Below are positions 50,762-58,685 of a stretch of DNA of 64,000 bases, one piece after another. The notes beneath the pieces were generated by a model. It saw only the letters and a program-made list of their open reading frames with translations, did no database searches and had not been told where the DNA came from. Where the stretch lies: the NCBI GenBank assembly GCA_035544875.1, contig DASZZP010000038.1:186001-250000 (forward strand). Reading direction: 5' to 3'. This DNA is from JASLEW01 sp035544875. GTDB lineage: Bacteria > Acidobacteriota > Thermoanaerobaculia > Multivoradales > UBA5704. How positions within the stretch are numbered: the first letter of the stretch is position 1; each line of letters opens with the position of its first letter. The position numbers and the translations under genes are program-made.

Positions 50762-52414
50762 CTACCGCGGAGGCCTGACGGGAGCGGCTGATGCCGGGTC
50801 CGCTGAGGCCGCCGCCTTGTGCTCCGGAATGCCTTCGGCGATCGCGAACAGCTTCGAGCGGGAGGTGACGTAGAGCACGCCGTCGCGCGCCACCGGGGTG
50901 CTGAACACGGCGCTCCCCAGATTGATCTTGCTCAGCACTTCGAGCTGGCGGGCCGCCCGCAGCACCGCGACGTCGCCGTCCTCGTTGCCGATATAGACCT
51001 TGCCGTCGGCGAGGAGCGGCGAGCCCCAGATCGCGCCGTAGGAGTTGTAGACCCAGTACGGCTTGCCGGTCTGGGCGTCGAGGCAGTAGACGTAGCCCGA
51101 GAAATCGGCCGTGAACAGCAGTCCGTCGCGCACCGCAACCGTCGACAGGCTGCGATGGAAGTCCTCGCCGCCGCGTTGCCAGACCACCGCCTTGCCGGTC
51201 AGGTCGCCCTCGCCGCGCGGCCGCAGCGCCCACAGGTGGCCGATGCCTTCGCCGTGTTCGGGGTCCTCGCCGACCGCGACGTAGACCATGTCGCCGGCGA
51301 TCACCGGCATCGCTAGGATGCCGTTGCGCGTCGAGCCGGGACCGATGGTGTAGACCGAGTCCTTGGGGTTGCAGTCGAAGCGCCAGATGACCTTGCCGGT
51401 CTTCGGCTCGAGGGCGTAGAGCCAGCCGTCGCCGCCGGCGAAGAGCACCTGCGGCTTGCCGTCGAGGACGCCATAGGAGGGGCTCGACCACTGCCCGTGC
51501 AGGATCTTCTCGCCCGGCAGCGAGCTCTGCCAGACGACCTTGCCGGTGTGCTTGTCGACGGCGAGGAAGCTGGGCGCCCGCGGCGCCGGGATGTTGATAT
51601 GCCCTTCGTCGACGCCGTTGCCGGTGACCACGTAGACCAGGTCGTCGATGACCAGCGGGCTGCTCGCCGCTTGGTTGTGCGGGTAGACGCCGAGCTCGCC
51701 GATCATGTCGAGCTTCCAGACGAAATCGGCGTCGATCTCGCTGGTCTCGGTCTCGGCGGTGAAGGGGCCGTCGTTCTTGCCGTCGCGGAACCCCTCGGTG
51801 TCGGCGCACACCAGCTCGGCGCGGTTCGAGACGTAATAGAGCCGGTTGCCCTCGACCGCCGGCGTCGAGCAGATGCCTTGCAGCGGCCAGTCGTTGACCT
51901 TGCCCTGGCTCAGCTTGTCGTGTGCGGCCTGCCAGAGGAACTGGCCGTCGGCGGCGCGGAAAGCCATGATCACACCGCGGTCGCCGGTGATCTTCGGATT
52001 GCGCTTGCCCTGGTTGTTGGTGCCGACGAAGACCTTGCCGCCGGCCACCAGCGGCCCGCCATAGCTCTGCGACCCCAGGTCGGCGGCCCACTTGACATTG
52101 AGGCCGGTCGCGGGGTCCCAGCGGCTGGGCAGGTGGGTCGCGTCCGAGACCATGTTGCGCGCCGGAGTGCCGCCGTACATCGCCCGGTCGGCCGCGCCGC
52201 CCGGCGCCGATGCCGCCGGCAGTGCCTGCGCCGCCGCGGTTGCCGGCGCCGGCCGGGCCGCCGATCCGCCAGGCGGTGCCGGAGAAGCTGGCGCCGCTGC
52301 CGGCGCGGACGGCGCGGTCGGCGCTGTCGGAGACATGGGCGCCGGCTCGAGGCGGCCGGCGGCGAACAGCGCCGCGAGCGCCAGCAGCTGACCTTTACCG
52401 ATCATCCTTGCCAT
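50762..52414 (-). CDS. Secreted PQQ-like beta-propeller protein
   Basis: About 550 residues. The signal-type N-terminus (LLALAALFAAGRLEPA) is followed by a 40-residue Pro/Ala-rich stretch and then repeats such as GKVFVGTNNQG, WLYALEPKTGKVIW and YVYCLDAQTGKPYW, typical PQQ-like blades. The segment SQSYGGPLVAGGKVFVGTNN opens the domain. No dehydrogenase active site was identified. Either ATG 52414 or GTG 52417 could start it; both lie within eight bases of the upstream stop. It is second in the long run of minus-strand genes. Confidence 0.87.
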   Translation of the reverse strand: MARMIGKGQLLALAALFAAGRLEPAPMSPTAPTAPSAPAAAPASPAPPGGSAARPAPATAAAQALPAASAPGGAADRAMYGGTPARNMVSDATHLPSRWDPATGLNVKWAADLGSQSYGGPLVAGGKVFVGTNNQGKRNPKITGDRGVIMAFRAADGQFLWQAAHDKLSQGKVNDWPLQGICSTPAVEGNRLYYVSNRAELVCADTEGFRDGKNDGPFTAETETSEIDADFVWKLDMIGELGVYPHNQAASSPLVIDDLVYVVTGNGVDEGHINIPAPRAPSFLAVDKHTGKVVWQSSLPGEKILHGQWSSPSYGVLDGKPQVLFAGGDGWLYALEPKTGKVIWRFDCNPKDSVYTIGPGSTRNGILAMPVIAGDMVYVAVGEDPEHGEGIGHLWALRPRGEGDLTGKAVVWQRGGEDFHRSLSTVAVRDGLLFTADFSGYVYCLDAQTGKPYWVYNSYGAIWGSPLLADGKVYIGNEDGDVAVLRAARQLEVLSKINLGSAVFSTPVARDGVLYVTSRSKLFAIAEGIPEHKAAASADPASAAPVRPPR

Positions 52415-52421
52415 CACCGCG

Positions 52422-54668
52422 TCACCGGTTCCTTGTCACGCTCAGGTTGGTGAACAGGATCTCCGCCGGCGAGTAGCCGTAGAGTCCCGGGCTGCCGTTG
52501 CGCACCGGGCGCGGGTCGCGCGCGGTGACCGTCCAGCCGGCGGGCTCCGGCTCGCCGCGCGGCCACACCTTGCCGCGGATCAGCCCCTGGTCGCCTTGCA
52601 CTTCGGCCCGCAGCTTCATCGTGTACCAGACGTCCGGCGTCCACTTGAAATCGACCTGCTCCATCAGCCGCAGCTCGGTGTCCCAGGCGCGCAGCTGCAG
52701 GCGCTGGCTCGCCCCCATCAGGTCGAGGACGTAGCCGCTGGCGATCAGCCCCATGTCCGGCAGCACCTGGCCGGCCTGGGTGCCGAGCAGGTCGGCCTGC
52801 ACCGTGTAGTCGCGCAGCGTCGGCGGGCCGATATAGGTGTTCGCGCGGTGGAGGCCGCGCGGCGCCGGGGGCTTGGCCAGGACCCTGCCGTAACGGGTCT
52901 CCTTGACCACGAACTTGCCGGGAGCGCCCACCCAGCCGGGCGGCGAGCTGGGCGCCAGCGCCGCGAAGTCCTCTTTCCAGGGGAGATCGGGCACCACGCG
53001 CACCCGCGCCTTGGCGGCGAGCTCGCCCCAGCGTGCGTTGATCTCTCCGGTCTGGAATCCGCGGCCGGGGTCGGCGACAAACGTGCCGTCCGCGTCGAGG
53101 CGGCCGGCCAGCCCCGCCAGCGACCAGCTCACTGCTGAGGACGCTCCGGGCGGCGGCGCCACCGCCAGGCCCTGCTCGTCGAAGGCCACGCCGCGGAAGC
53201 GCGCCGGCTCGCCCGGCCGGATCAGCACCTCGGCAGGCACCACCTGCAGCAGGCGCGCGCCCCCGGCGGCCGGCGTGCCCGCCCCGGCCGCCCTGCCTGC
53301 CGGCTCGGCCGCGCTCTCGGCCCGCAGCGGCTGCGACTTTTCGCCCAGGCAGTAGAGCCCGCTCTCGGCGGCGAAGTAGATCCGCCCGTAGGCCACCGCC
53401 GGCGAGCCGTAGATCTCGGCGAAGCGGCTGCCGTCGGCGGTGCGCAGGCGCTGCTCGTCGAGCACCTCCACGCTGCCGCGGCTGGGCTTCAGGATGTCGA
53501 ACCGGCCGTTGACCTCGGCGACGTAGAGCTTGCCGTCGGCCCACACCGGCGACGCCTTGCCGATGGTGCCGAGCTTGTGCCTCCAGAGGATCTTGCCGGT
53601 CGTTGCGTCGAGGGCGGCGAGGGCGGCCGCGTTGTCCACGACGTAGAGCAGCCCGTCGTGGTAGAGCGGCGACGGGAAGCCCGACACCACCTCGTCATTG
53701 CGCCAGAGCTCGTGCGTGCGCGTCACGTCGCCGGTGCCGGTGGCGTCGATCGCTACCACCCTGCCCTGCAGCCCGGTGTCGAGGTTCTCCTCGCCGTGGG
53801 CGGCGAAGACCACCTTGTCGTGCACGACCACCGTGTTGTTGAACGCGCCCTTGCTCAGGTGAAAGCTCCAGACCTTCTCGCCGGTGCGCGCCTTGAGCGC
53901 GTAGATCCAGCCGTCGCCCTGACCTTCGATGAGCAGCCGCTGGCCGCCGATCTCGGCCACCACCGGCGTCGTCTGGATGTTGAAATCCTGCGGCAGCTCG
54001 CCGGGGGTCGACACCCAGCGCAGCTCGCCGGTGCGCTTGTCAAAGGCGAAGACGCGGTGGCGGGGGGGACCCTGGTCGCCCCAGCCGGCGTTGACGAAGC
54101 TGACGATCAGCCGGTCCTCGTCCACCAGCGGCGAGTGCGTGCGGCCGCCGACCCCGGAGATGAGTCCGAACTCCTCGGTCAGCGACCGCCACCACGCGAT
54201 CTTGCCGTCGCGGTCGAAGCAATACAGCAGCCCGCCGACGCCGAGCGCGTAGACGTTGCCGGTCTCGCGGTCGGCAGCCAGGCTGCCCCAGCCGACGCGG
54301 CTGAACGGCACCGCCGTGAGATAAACGTCGAGAAAACGCTCCCAGAGCTTGCGGCCGCTGGCCGCGTCGAAGCAGGCCACGCTCTCCTGGCGAGTTGGAC
54401 CGTTGCCGACGCGGCCGTTGGCACAGACCCGGCCGCCGACCACCACCGGCGTCGAGCGGCCGCTCAGATCGGCCCGCCAGACCAGGTTCTCGCCCGCGGG
54501 GCTCCACTTCGAGATCAGCTGGACGTCGCTCGCGACGCCGTTCTGCTGCGGCCCGCGCCAGGAAGGCCAGTCAGCCCGGACGCGCCGTGCCCCGAGCCCG
54601 CCCGCCAGCAGGATGCATCCCAACCCGATCAGCAAGCGCCGCCACGGCATCGCTCTCGCTCCATTCAT
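52422..54668 (-). CDS. Secreted multi-domain PQQ-like protein with C-terminal Ig-like and lectin-like domains
   Basis: About 748 residues. The signal peptide (LLIGLGCILLAGGLGARRVRA) precedes DWPSWRGPQQNG and a propeller with repeats such as YFAAESGLYCLG. Near residue 480 it switches to an Ig-like region (LLQVVPAEVLIRPGEPARF). The last 180 residues (WKEDFAALAP...FKWTPDVWYTMKLR) look like a concanavalin/laminin-G-type domain of the DUF1080 kind, often carbohydrate-binding. The upstream ATG 54752 is rejected because it would add a region without a signal peptide. It is first in the run of minus-strand genes, and I see no clear promoter within 150 bases. Confidence 0.87.
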   Translation of the reverse strand: MNGARAMPWRRLLIGLGCILLAGGLGARRVRADWPSWRGPQQNGVASDVQLISKWSPAGENLVWRADLSGRSTPVVVGGRVCANGRVGNGPTRQESVACFDAASGRKLWERFLDVYLTAVPFSRVGWGSLAADRETGNVYALGVGGLLYCFDRDGKIAWWRSLTEEFGLISGVGGRTHSPLVDEDRLIVSFVNAGWGDQGPPRHRVFAFDKRTGELRWVSTPGELPQDFNIQTTPVVAEIGGQRLLIEGQGDGWIYALKARTGEKVWSFHLSKGAFNNTVVVHDKVVFAAHGEENLDTGLQGRVVAIDATGTGDVTRTHELWRNDEVVSGFPSPLYHDGLLYVVDNAAALAALDATTGKILWRHKLGTIGKASPVWADGKLYVAEVNGRFDILKPSRGSVEVLDEQRLRTADGSRFAEIYGSPAVAYGRIYFAAESGLYCLGEKSQPLRAESAAEPAGRAAGAGTPAAGGARLLQVVPAEVLIRPGEPARFRGVAFDEQGLAVAPPPGASSAVSWSLAGLAGRLDADGTFVADPGRGFQTGEINARWGELAAKARVRVVPDLPWKEDFAALAPSSPPGWVGAPGKFVVKETRYGRVLAKPPAPRGLHRANTYIGPPTLRDYTVQADLLGTQAGQVLPDMGLIASGYVLDLMGASQRLQLRAWDTELRLMEQVDFKWTPDVWYTMKLRAEVQGDQGLIRGKVWPRGEPEPAGWTVTARDPRPVRNGSPGLYGYSPAEILFTNLSVTRNR

Positions 54669-55226
54669 CGTTCGAGTCCTCACCGCCAGTGCTGATCCCG
54701 AGGGATGAACGGCACTGCGATGCGGCAGTGGAGGCCTACTCGAAGCATCCATCGGATCGCCACCCGCATCCCCCGCGAGTCCCCTTCCCGGTTGTCGGAA
54801 GCCGCCGGGTCCCGACCTCCGGGAAGTGCCGCACGTCCATCACCGGACGTGCGGCCGACTTCCGAGGAGTGCCGCCCGGCCATAGCCGGACGGGCGGCCT
54901 GCCCGGGGGCGCCGGGGGGGAAGGGGACGCCCCCTCCCCCTCACAGCGGGGAGTTTCGTCTTACCGCACGCCGCGCCATCCTGCCTCCCCCGGCGCACGC
55001 CAGCCTGCGGCTGAGCATACATCGACCTGCCGGAATCGGCTATCACCCTCCCCCTTCAGCAATGGTGTTGAAGGAAGCGCTGCCAAGAATGTCCTCCCCT
55101 GGCACTGGGTCATTCTAAAGTGACCCCGTACCCCTCCCCCTGCAGCGCGACCACGAGCGCGTAGACTGCTGGTTTCGGACTCACCGGCGATTCAGCCGGC
55201 CGGAAGCTGGGTGAGGAGGATTCCCG
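54669..55226. other. Intergenic region with palindromic repeats
   Basis: 558 bases without a supported gene. It contains the second pair of 43-bp palindromic elements (54813-54898) and a 20-base dyad GGGTCA-TTCTAAAG-TGACCC at 55107-55126. The GTGAGGAGG ribosome site of the next gene is near 55210. No promoter for the long minus-strand run could be identified in it. Confidence 0.5.
54813..54898. repeat. Tandem pair of 43-bp palindromic elements (second pair)
   Basis: Units at 54813-54855 and 54856-54898 match the pair at 13228-13313 in length, order and orientation. The first has the stem GCCGCACGTCC/GGACGTGCGGC, identical to unit 2 of the other pair. The second has GCCGCCCGGCC/GGACGGGCGGC, with one mismatch, and a more diverged 5' block (CGACTTCCGAGGAGT). 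Confidence 0.88.
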
Positions 55227-56021
55227 ATGCGCATGCGTCTCGGAAGCTGGCTCATGATCGCGGCGGTGGCGGCCGGCGGGGTGGTGATCGGTCGGGTGTC
55301 CAGAGGCGCCCAACCGGGCGCCGGCGAGATGGCCGTCCGTTTGGCGCAAGAGATGGCTGTCTCGGCCTCGCGCCGGGACGCCGCCAGCAACGGCAAGCTC
55401 ATCCCGCAAACCGATCGGGTGGTCTATGTGAGCAACGGCAATCCAGTCACCGGACGGCAGTATGTCGAGACCCTGGGCAAGTACTACGCGTCGCTCAAGA
55501 CGCTCGACTTCCGCTGGGACCGATGGGAGGCTTCGCCGCTGGGCGACAGCGCGGCGGTCTTCACCGGCTGGGCCACCGCCAAGACCGTGGACCAGATGGG
55601 TAAGACCGAAGCGGGCCGAGCGCTCTTCACCATGGTCTTCGCGCGCGACGCCACCGGTTGGAAGCGGGTGATCGCTCAGAAGTGGCAGGCCCAGGTGCCG
55701 AAGGTGAGCGCTGCCTGGGCCGTCGCGCCGTCGCGCAGCGTGCCGCCTGACAGCCCGATCGCGGTCCACTTCAGCCCGGCGGTGAATGCTTCCGGCTCAG
55801 CCTTCAAGCTGGAGTGTCCGGCTGGCTCTCCGATCCCCGCGACCGCGACGCCCGAGACGCCAGGCGATGGCACGTCATTCTTGGTACGCGCGGACCACGG
55901 CCTTCCGGCGGGCGCCAATTGCCTGCTCACGGTGGCGGCGCCGCAGATCTCCGACGACCACTTCGGCCAGCCGATGGCCGAGGACTATCGGTTCACCTTC
56001 ACCGTAGCGGCCGCATCGTGA
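55227..56021 (+). CDS. Secreted protein with an NTF2/SnoaL-like and an Ig-like domain
   Basis: 264 residues. The N-terminus MRMRLGSWLMIAAVAAGGVV is a signal peptide or membrane anchor. The first half (to about residue 150) has the alpha-beta cone pattern of NTF2/SnoaL-like folds (YYASLKTLDFRWDRWEASP). The second half resembles a Big_5/Ig-like domain (PPDSPIAVHFSPAVN, ending YRFTFTVAAAS). No catalytic residues are evident. The ATG has a GTGAGGAGG ribosome site. Its stop lies 89 bases before the transglutaminase gene, with which it may be co-transcribed. Confidence 0.7.
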   Translation: MRMRLGSWLMIAAVAAGGVVIGRVSRGAQPGAGEMAVRLAQEMAVSASRRDAASNGKLIPQTDRVVYVSNGNPVTGRQYVETLGKYYASLKTLDFRWDRWEASPLGDSAAVFTGWATAKTVDQMGKTEAGRALFTMVFARDATGWKRVIAQKWQAQVPKVSAAWAVAPSRSVPPDSPIAVHFSPAVNASGSAFKLECPAGSPIPATATPETPGDGTSFLVRADHGLPAGANCLLTVAAPQISDDHFGQPMAEDYRFTFTVAAAS

Positions 56022-56110
56022 AGCTCGCCCTTTTCGTCTATGCTGCTGCAATAGCTCCGGCACCTTGCCCCGATCACGCATCGTTGCCAGCCCAGCGGAG
56101 GGAGCCGACC

Positions 56111-57163
56111 ATGAGAAAAGAAATCGGAATCGGAACCATTGCGCTTCTGGTCGCCACGGCGGCCGCCACCCTGGCCGCCGGCAACGTCAAGACCGCGGAC
56201 GAGGCACCCAGGGTGCGGGTGTTCGAGCTGTCTTACAAGGCGGTCGTGCGAGAGCTTCCGGCAGAGGCCGGCAAGATCGACATCTGGCTGCCGTATCCGC
56301 AGAGCGACGACACGCAGCAGGTGGAGGTGACGGCAGTCTCCTCGCCCTACCCCAAGGAGATCCGCAAGGAGTCGAAGCTCGGCAACGGGGTCCTGCACAT
56401 TGCAGCCGAACACCCAGGGCGGACCGAGATCGAGATCAGCATGATCGCGCGGGTCACGAGGAGCGAGCGTATCCGCCGGGCCTTCGGCACGGCGCGGGAT
56501 CACTGGCAGGGACACCTCGACCCGGCGGTGGCGCCCTGGCTCGAGCCCGACCGGCTGGTGCCGCTCGACGAGCGTATCCGCGGCCTCGCCCGCGAGGTGA
56601 CCGCGGGCAAGAAGACCGACCTCGAGAAGGCGCGAGCGATCTACGACTACGTCGTCGCGACGATGAGCTATGACAAGTCAGGCACCGGCTGGGGCAAGGG
56701 CGACATCTACTGGGCGTGCGACGCCAAGCGGGGCAACTGCACCGATTTTCACGCCCTATTCACCGGGCTAGCCCGGGCGTCGGGGATCCCGGCCAAGTTC
56801 GAGATCGGCTTTCCGATTCCGCCCGAGCGCGGAGAAGGCAAGATCGGCGGCTATCACTGCTGGTCGCAGTTCTATCTCGACGGCTACGGCTGGGTGCCGG
56901 TCGACGCTTCCGAAGCCTGGAAGCACAAGGAGAAGAAGGAGTACTTCTTCGGCGCCCTCGACGAGGACCGCGTCAAGTTCTCCGAGGGCAGGGACCTGGT
57001 CCTCGAGCCGCCGCAGAAAGGCCAGCCGCTGAACTACTTCGTCTATCCCTATGTCGAAGTGGACGGCAAGCCCCACACGCCGGTGGAGCTGACATTCACC
57101 TATCGCGACCGTCCACCCCAGCCAGCGGTCAGTGCGCCCGCGGCGAGCTCCGGCAGGCGGTAA
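56111..57163 (+). CDS. Secreted transglutaminase-like cysteine protease family protein
   Basis: About 350 residues. The signal peptide (GIGTIALLVATAAATLAAG) is followed by a beta-rich N-terminal domain of about 120 residues. The transglutaminase core has the triad Cys in GNCTDFHALFTGLARASGI, His in YHCWSQFYLDGYGW and Asp in VPVDASEAW, spaced as in PF01841. Bacterial members are usually peptidases or cross-linking enzymes acting on secreted proteins. The ATG follows GGAGGGAG. It stands after the Ig-like secreted gene and is convergent with the brnT/antitoxin pair. Confidence 0.9.
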   Translation: MRKEIGIGTIALLVATAAATLAAGNVKTADEAPRVRVFELSYKAVVRELPAEAGKIDIWLPYPQSDDTQQVEVTAVSSPYPKEIRKESKLGNGVLHIAAEHPGRTEIEISMIARVTRSERIRRAFGTARDHWQGHLDPAVAPWLEPDRLVPLDERIRGLAREVTAGKKTDLEKARAIYDYVVATMSYDKSGTGWGKGDIYWACDAKRGNCTDFHALFTGLARASGIPAKFEIGFPIPPERGEGKIGGYHCWSQFYLDGYGWVPVDASEAWKHKEKKEYFFGALDEDRVKFSEGRDLVLEPPQKGQPLNYFVYPYVEVDGKPHTPVELTFTYRDRPPQPAVSAPAASSGRR

Positions 57164-57170
57164 GTAGCGT

Positions 57171-57344
57171 CTAAGACTGAGTTGGTGGTGCGGGGGAAGA
57201 GAGCCAGTCTCCAATCTCAAACTCTTCCTCGAGCAGAGTGACATTCGTACCCTGCTTGTAGCTCTGGTAGTACTTTCCTCGAACCGCATTCGAAAAGTCA
57301 TACTCAGGCTGCAGATCGTCGTCGTCTTCAGGTTCCTGACTCAT
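57171..57344 (-). CDS. Antitoxin-like protein paired with brnT
   Basis: 57 residues. The sequence LQPEYDFSNAVRGKYYQSYK with a following NVTLLEEEF is a small acidic protein type commonly found next to BrnT or PIN toxins as the antitoxin. The start is ATG 57344, inside the 3' end of the brnT frame, behind a weak GAGAAA site. Because brnT is frameshifted (see 57328-57599) the module may be inactive, leaving this gene orphaned. Confidence 0.7.
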   Translation of the reverse strand: MSQEPEDDDDLQPEYDFSNAVRGKYYQSYKQGTNVTLLEEEFEIGDWLSSPAPPTQS

Positions 57345-57599
57345 AGCGCTTTCTCTCGTGTGCGGTGGCCACTCTGGCACTGATGATCCTACTGCTCTTC
57401 CCTGCTTCGGAATGCGCAACCACTAACAGTCGGCTCCGCGCCGACCCATCGTGACATAGCGTGGCTCAAGTTCGGAATGCTTTAGATCACGTATCGTCGC
57501 CGCAAGCGCATCGCCGAAGACGGTGCTCGCCTCCTCGAACGAGAGCCCATGCTTTGCTATGTTCCGAAACGCTTTTGCCGGGTCCCATTCGAACCTCAC
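57328..57599 (-). pseudogene. brnT: brnT ribonuclease toxin gene with a frameshift
   Basis: The minus strand from GTG 57599 reads VRFEWDPAKAFRNIAKHGLS, FEEASTVFGDALAATI and RYVTMGRRGAD, the N-terminal two thirds of BrnT, and then meets TAG at 57425-57423. The continuation is in another frame: LLVVAHSEAGKSSRIISARV, then TAHERKRYESGT, with a stop at 57330-57328, which is the BrnT C-terminus. One base is missing near 57430. BrnT is a RelE-like ribonuclease of type II toxin-antitoxin systems. The frameshift could be a real loss or a sequence error. The last 17 bases overlap the antitoxin gene. Confidence 0.82.
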
Positions 57600-57605
57600 A
57601 GCCGA

Positions 57606-57611
57606 AGTATA
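57606..57611 (-). promoter_or_regulatory. -10 box placing a leaderless start at brnT
   Basis: TATACT (57611-57606 on the minus strand) is followed by six bases and then GTG 57599, the same geometry as at 1350-1364. No -35 and no ribosome site are visible. Transcription would begin at or next to the start codon. Confidence 0.45.
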
Positions 57612-57644
57612 CGGCCAAACGAAGCCTCGCCGTGCCTGGAGAGG

Positions 57645-58685
57645 TCAGCCAGCCACGCGCCCGAGCTCGAGCAGCACGGCACCGGTGACATCTTCGGTGC
57701 GAGCGCTGCCGCCCAGATCGGGGGTGCGATGGTTGGCGAGGGCGGCGGTCACCGCGCGCTCGACCCGCTCGCCGAGGTCGGCCCTGCCCAGAGCGTGGGT
57801 CAGGAGGAGGGCGGCGGTCAGGATGGCCCCGGTGGGATTGGCGGTGCCGCGGCCGGCGAGGTCGGGCGCGGAGCCGTGCACCGGCTCGAAAAGGCCGGGC
57901 CCCGGCCCCAGCGAGGCGGAAGGGAGGACGCCGATCGAGCCCGCGAGAGCGGCGGCTTCGTCGCTCAGGATGTCGCCGAACAGGTTCTCGGTCAGCAGCA
58001 CGTCGAAGCGCCGCGGGTTGCGCAACAGCTCGAAGCTCGCGGCGTCGACGTACAGGTGCTCCAAGGTCACCTCGGGGAAGTCGCGGCCGACCTCGGTCAC
58101 CACCCGCCGCCAGAGCCGCGACGCCTCGAGCACGTTGGCCTTGTCGACCGAGGCGACGCGGCGCCGCCGGCCGCGGGCGAGGCTGAACGCCACCTTCGCC
58201 ACTGCCCGCACCTCGGCCGCCGTCTGCCGCCAGCTGTTCCATGCCTCCTCGGCGTTGGCGCCGCGCGGCTCGCCGAAGTAGACGCCGCCCTGGAGCTCGC
58301 GCACCACCAGCAGGTCGGCGCCGCGCGCCAGCTCGGGGCGCAGCGGCGTCGGCAGCCCCAGATCGCGCGCCGGCCGCAGGTTGGCGTAGACCCCGAGCGC
58401 GCGGCGCAGGCCGAGCAGCCCCTCCTCCGGCCGCCGCGGCGCCCCGTCCCAGCGCGGCCCGCCCACCGCCCCCAGGAAGACGGCGTCGCAGCCGGCGCAC
58501 AGCTCGAGCGTCGCCCGCGGCAGGGGCTCGCCGGCCGCGTCGATCGCCGCGCCGCCGATCAGGCCGCGCCGCAGCCGCCGCACCGCCGACGGCATCACGG
58601 CGCCCAGCACCGACAGCGCCGCTTCCGTCACCTCCGGTCCGATGCCGTCGCCCGGCAGGATCGCCAGGATCGGCCCGCCGCTCAC
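57645..58685 (-). CDS. leuB: 3-isopropylmalate dehydrogenase
   Basis: 346 residues, cytosolic. Catalyses the NAD-dependent oxidative decarboxylation of 3-isopropylmalate, the third leucine-pathway step. LAILPGDGIGPEV at the N-terminus, the YANLRPAR substrate loop, VVRELQGGVYFGEPRG and LTENLFGDILSDEAAALAGSIG are the isopropylmalate dehydrogenase signatures. GTG 58685 overlaps the stop of leuD (GTGA). The gene closes the order leuA-leuC-leuD-leuB. Confidence 0.95.
   Translation of the reverse strand: MSGGPILAILPGDGIGPEVTEAALSVLGAVMPSAVRRLRRGLIGGAAIDAAGEPLPRATLELCAGCDAVFLGAVGGPRWDGAPRRPEEGLLGLRRALGVYANLRPARDLGLPTPLRPELARGADLLVVRELQGGVYFGEPRGANAEEAWNSWRQTAAEVRAVAKVAFSLARGRRRRVASVDKANVLEASRLWRRVVTEVGRDFPEVTLEHLYVDAASFELLRNPRRFDVLLTENLFGDILSDEAAALAGSIGVLPSASLGPGPGLFEPVHGSAPDLAGRGTANPTGAILTAALLLTHALGRADLGERVERAVTAALANHRTPDLGGSARTEDVTGAVLLELGRVAG

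Noticed and set aside
42579..54668. PQQ-like proteins as PQQ-dependent alcohol dehydrogenases
   Set aside because: Only short propeller repeats are seen, without the dehydrogenase active-site or cytochrome motifs.
55110..55769. 219-codon minus-strand frame opposite the NTF2/Ig-like gene
   Set aside because: No ribosome site, no signal peptide and no motif; the plus-strand gene has all of these except a named catalytic motif.
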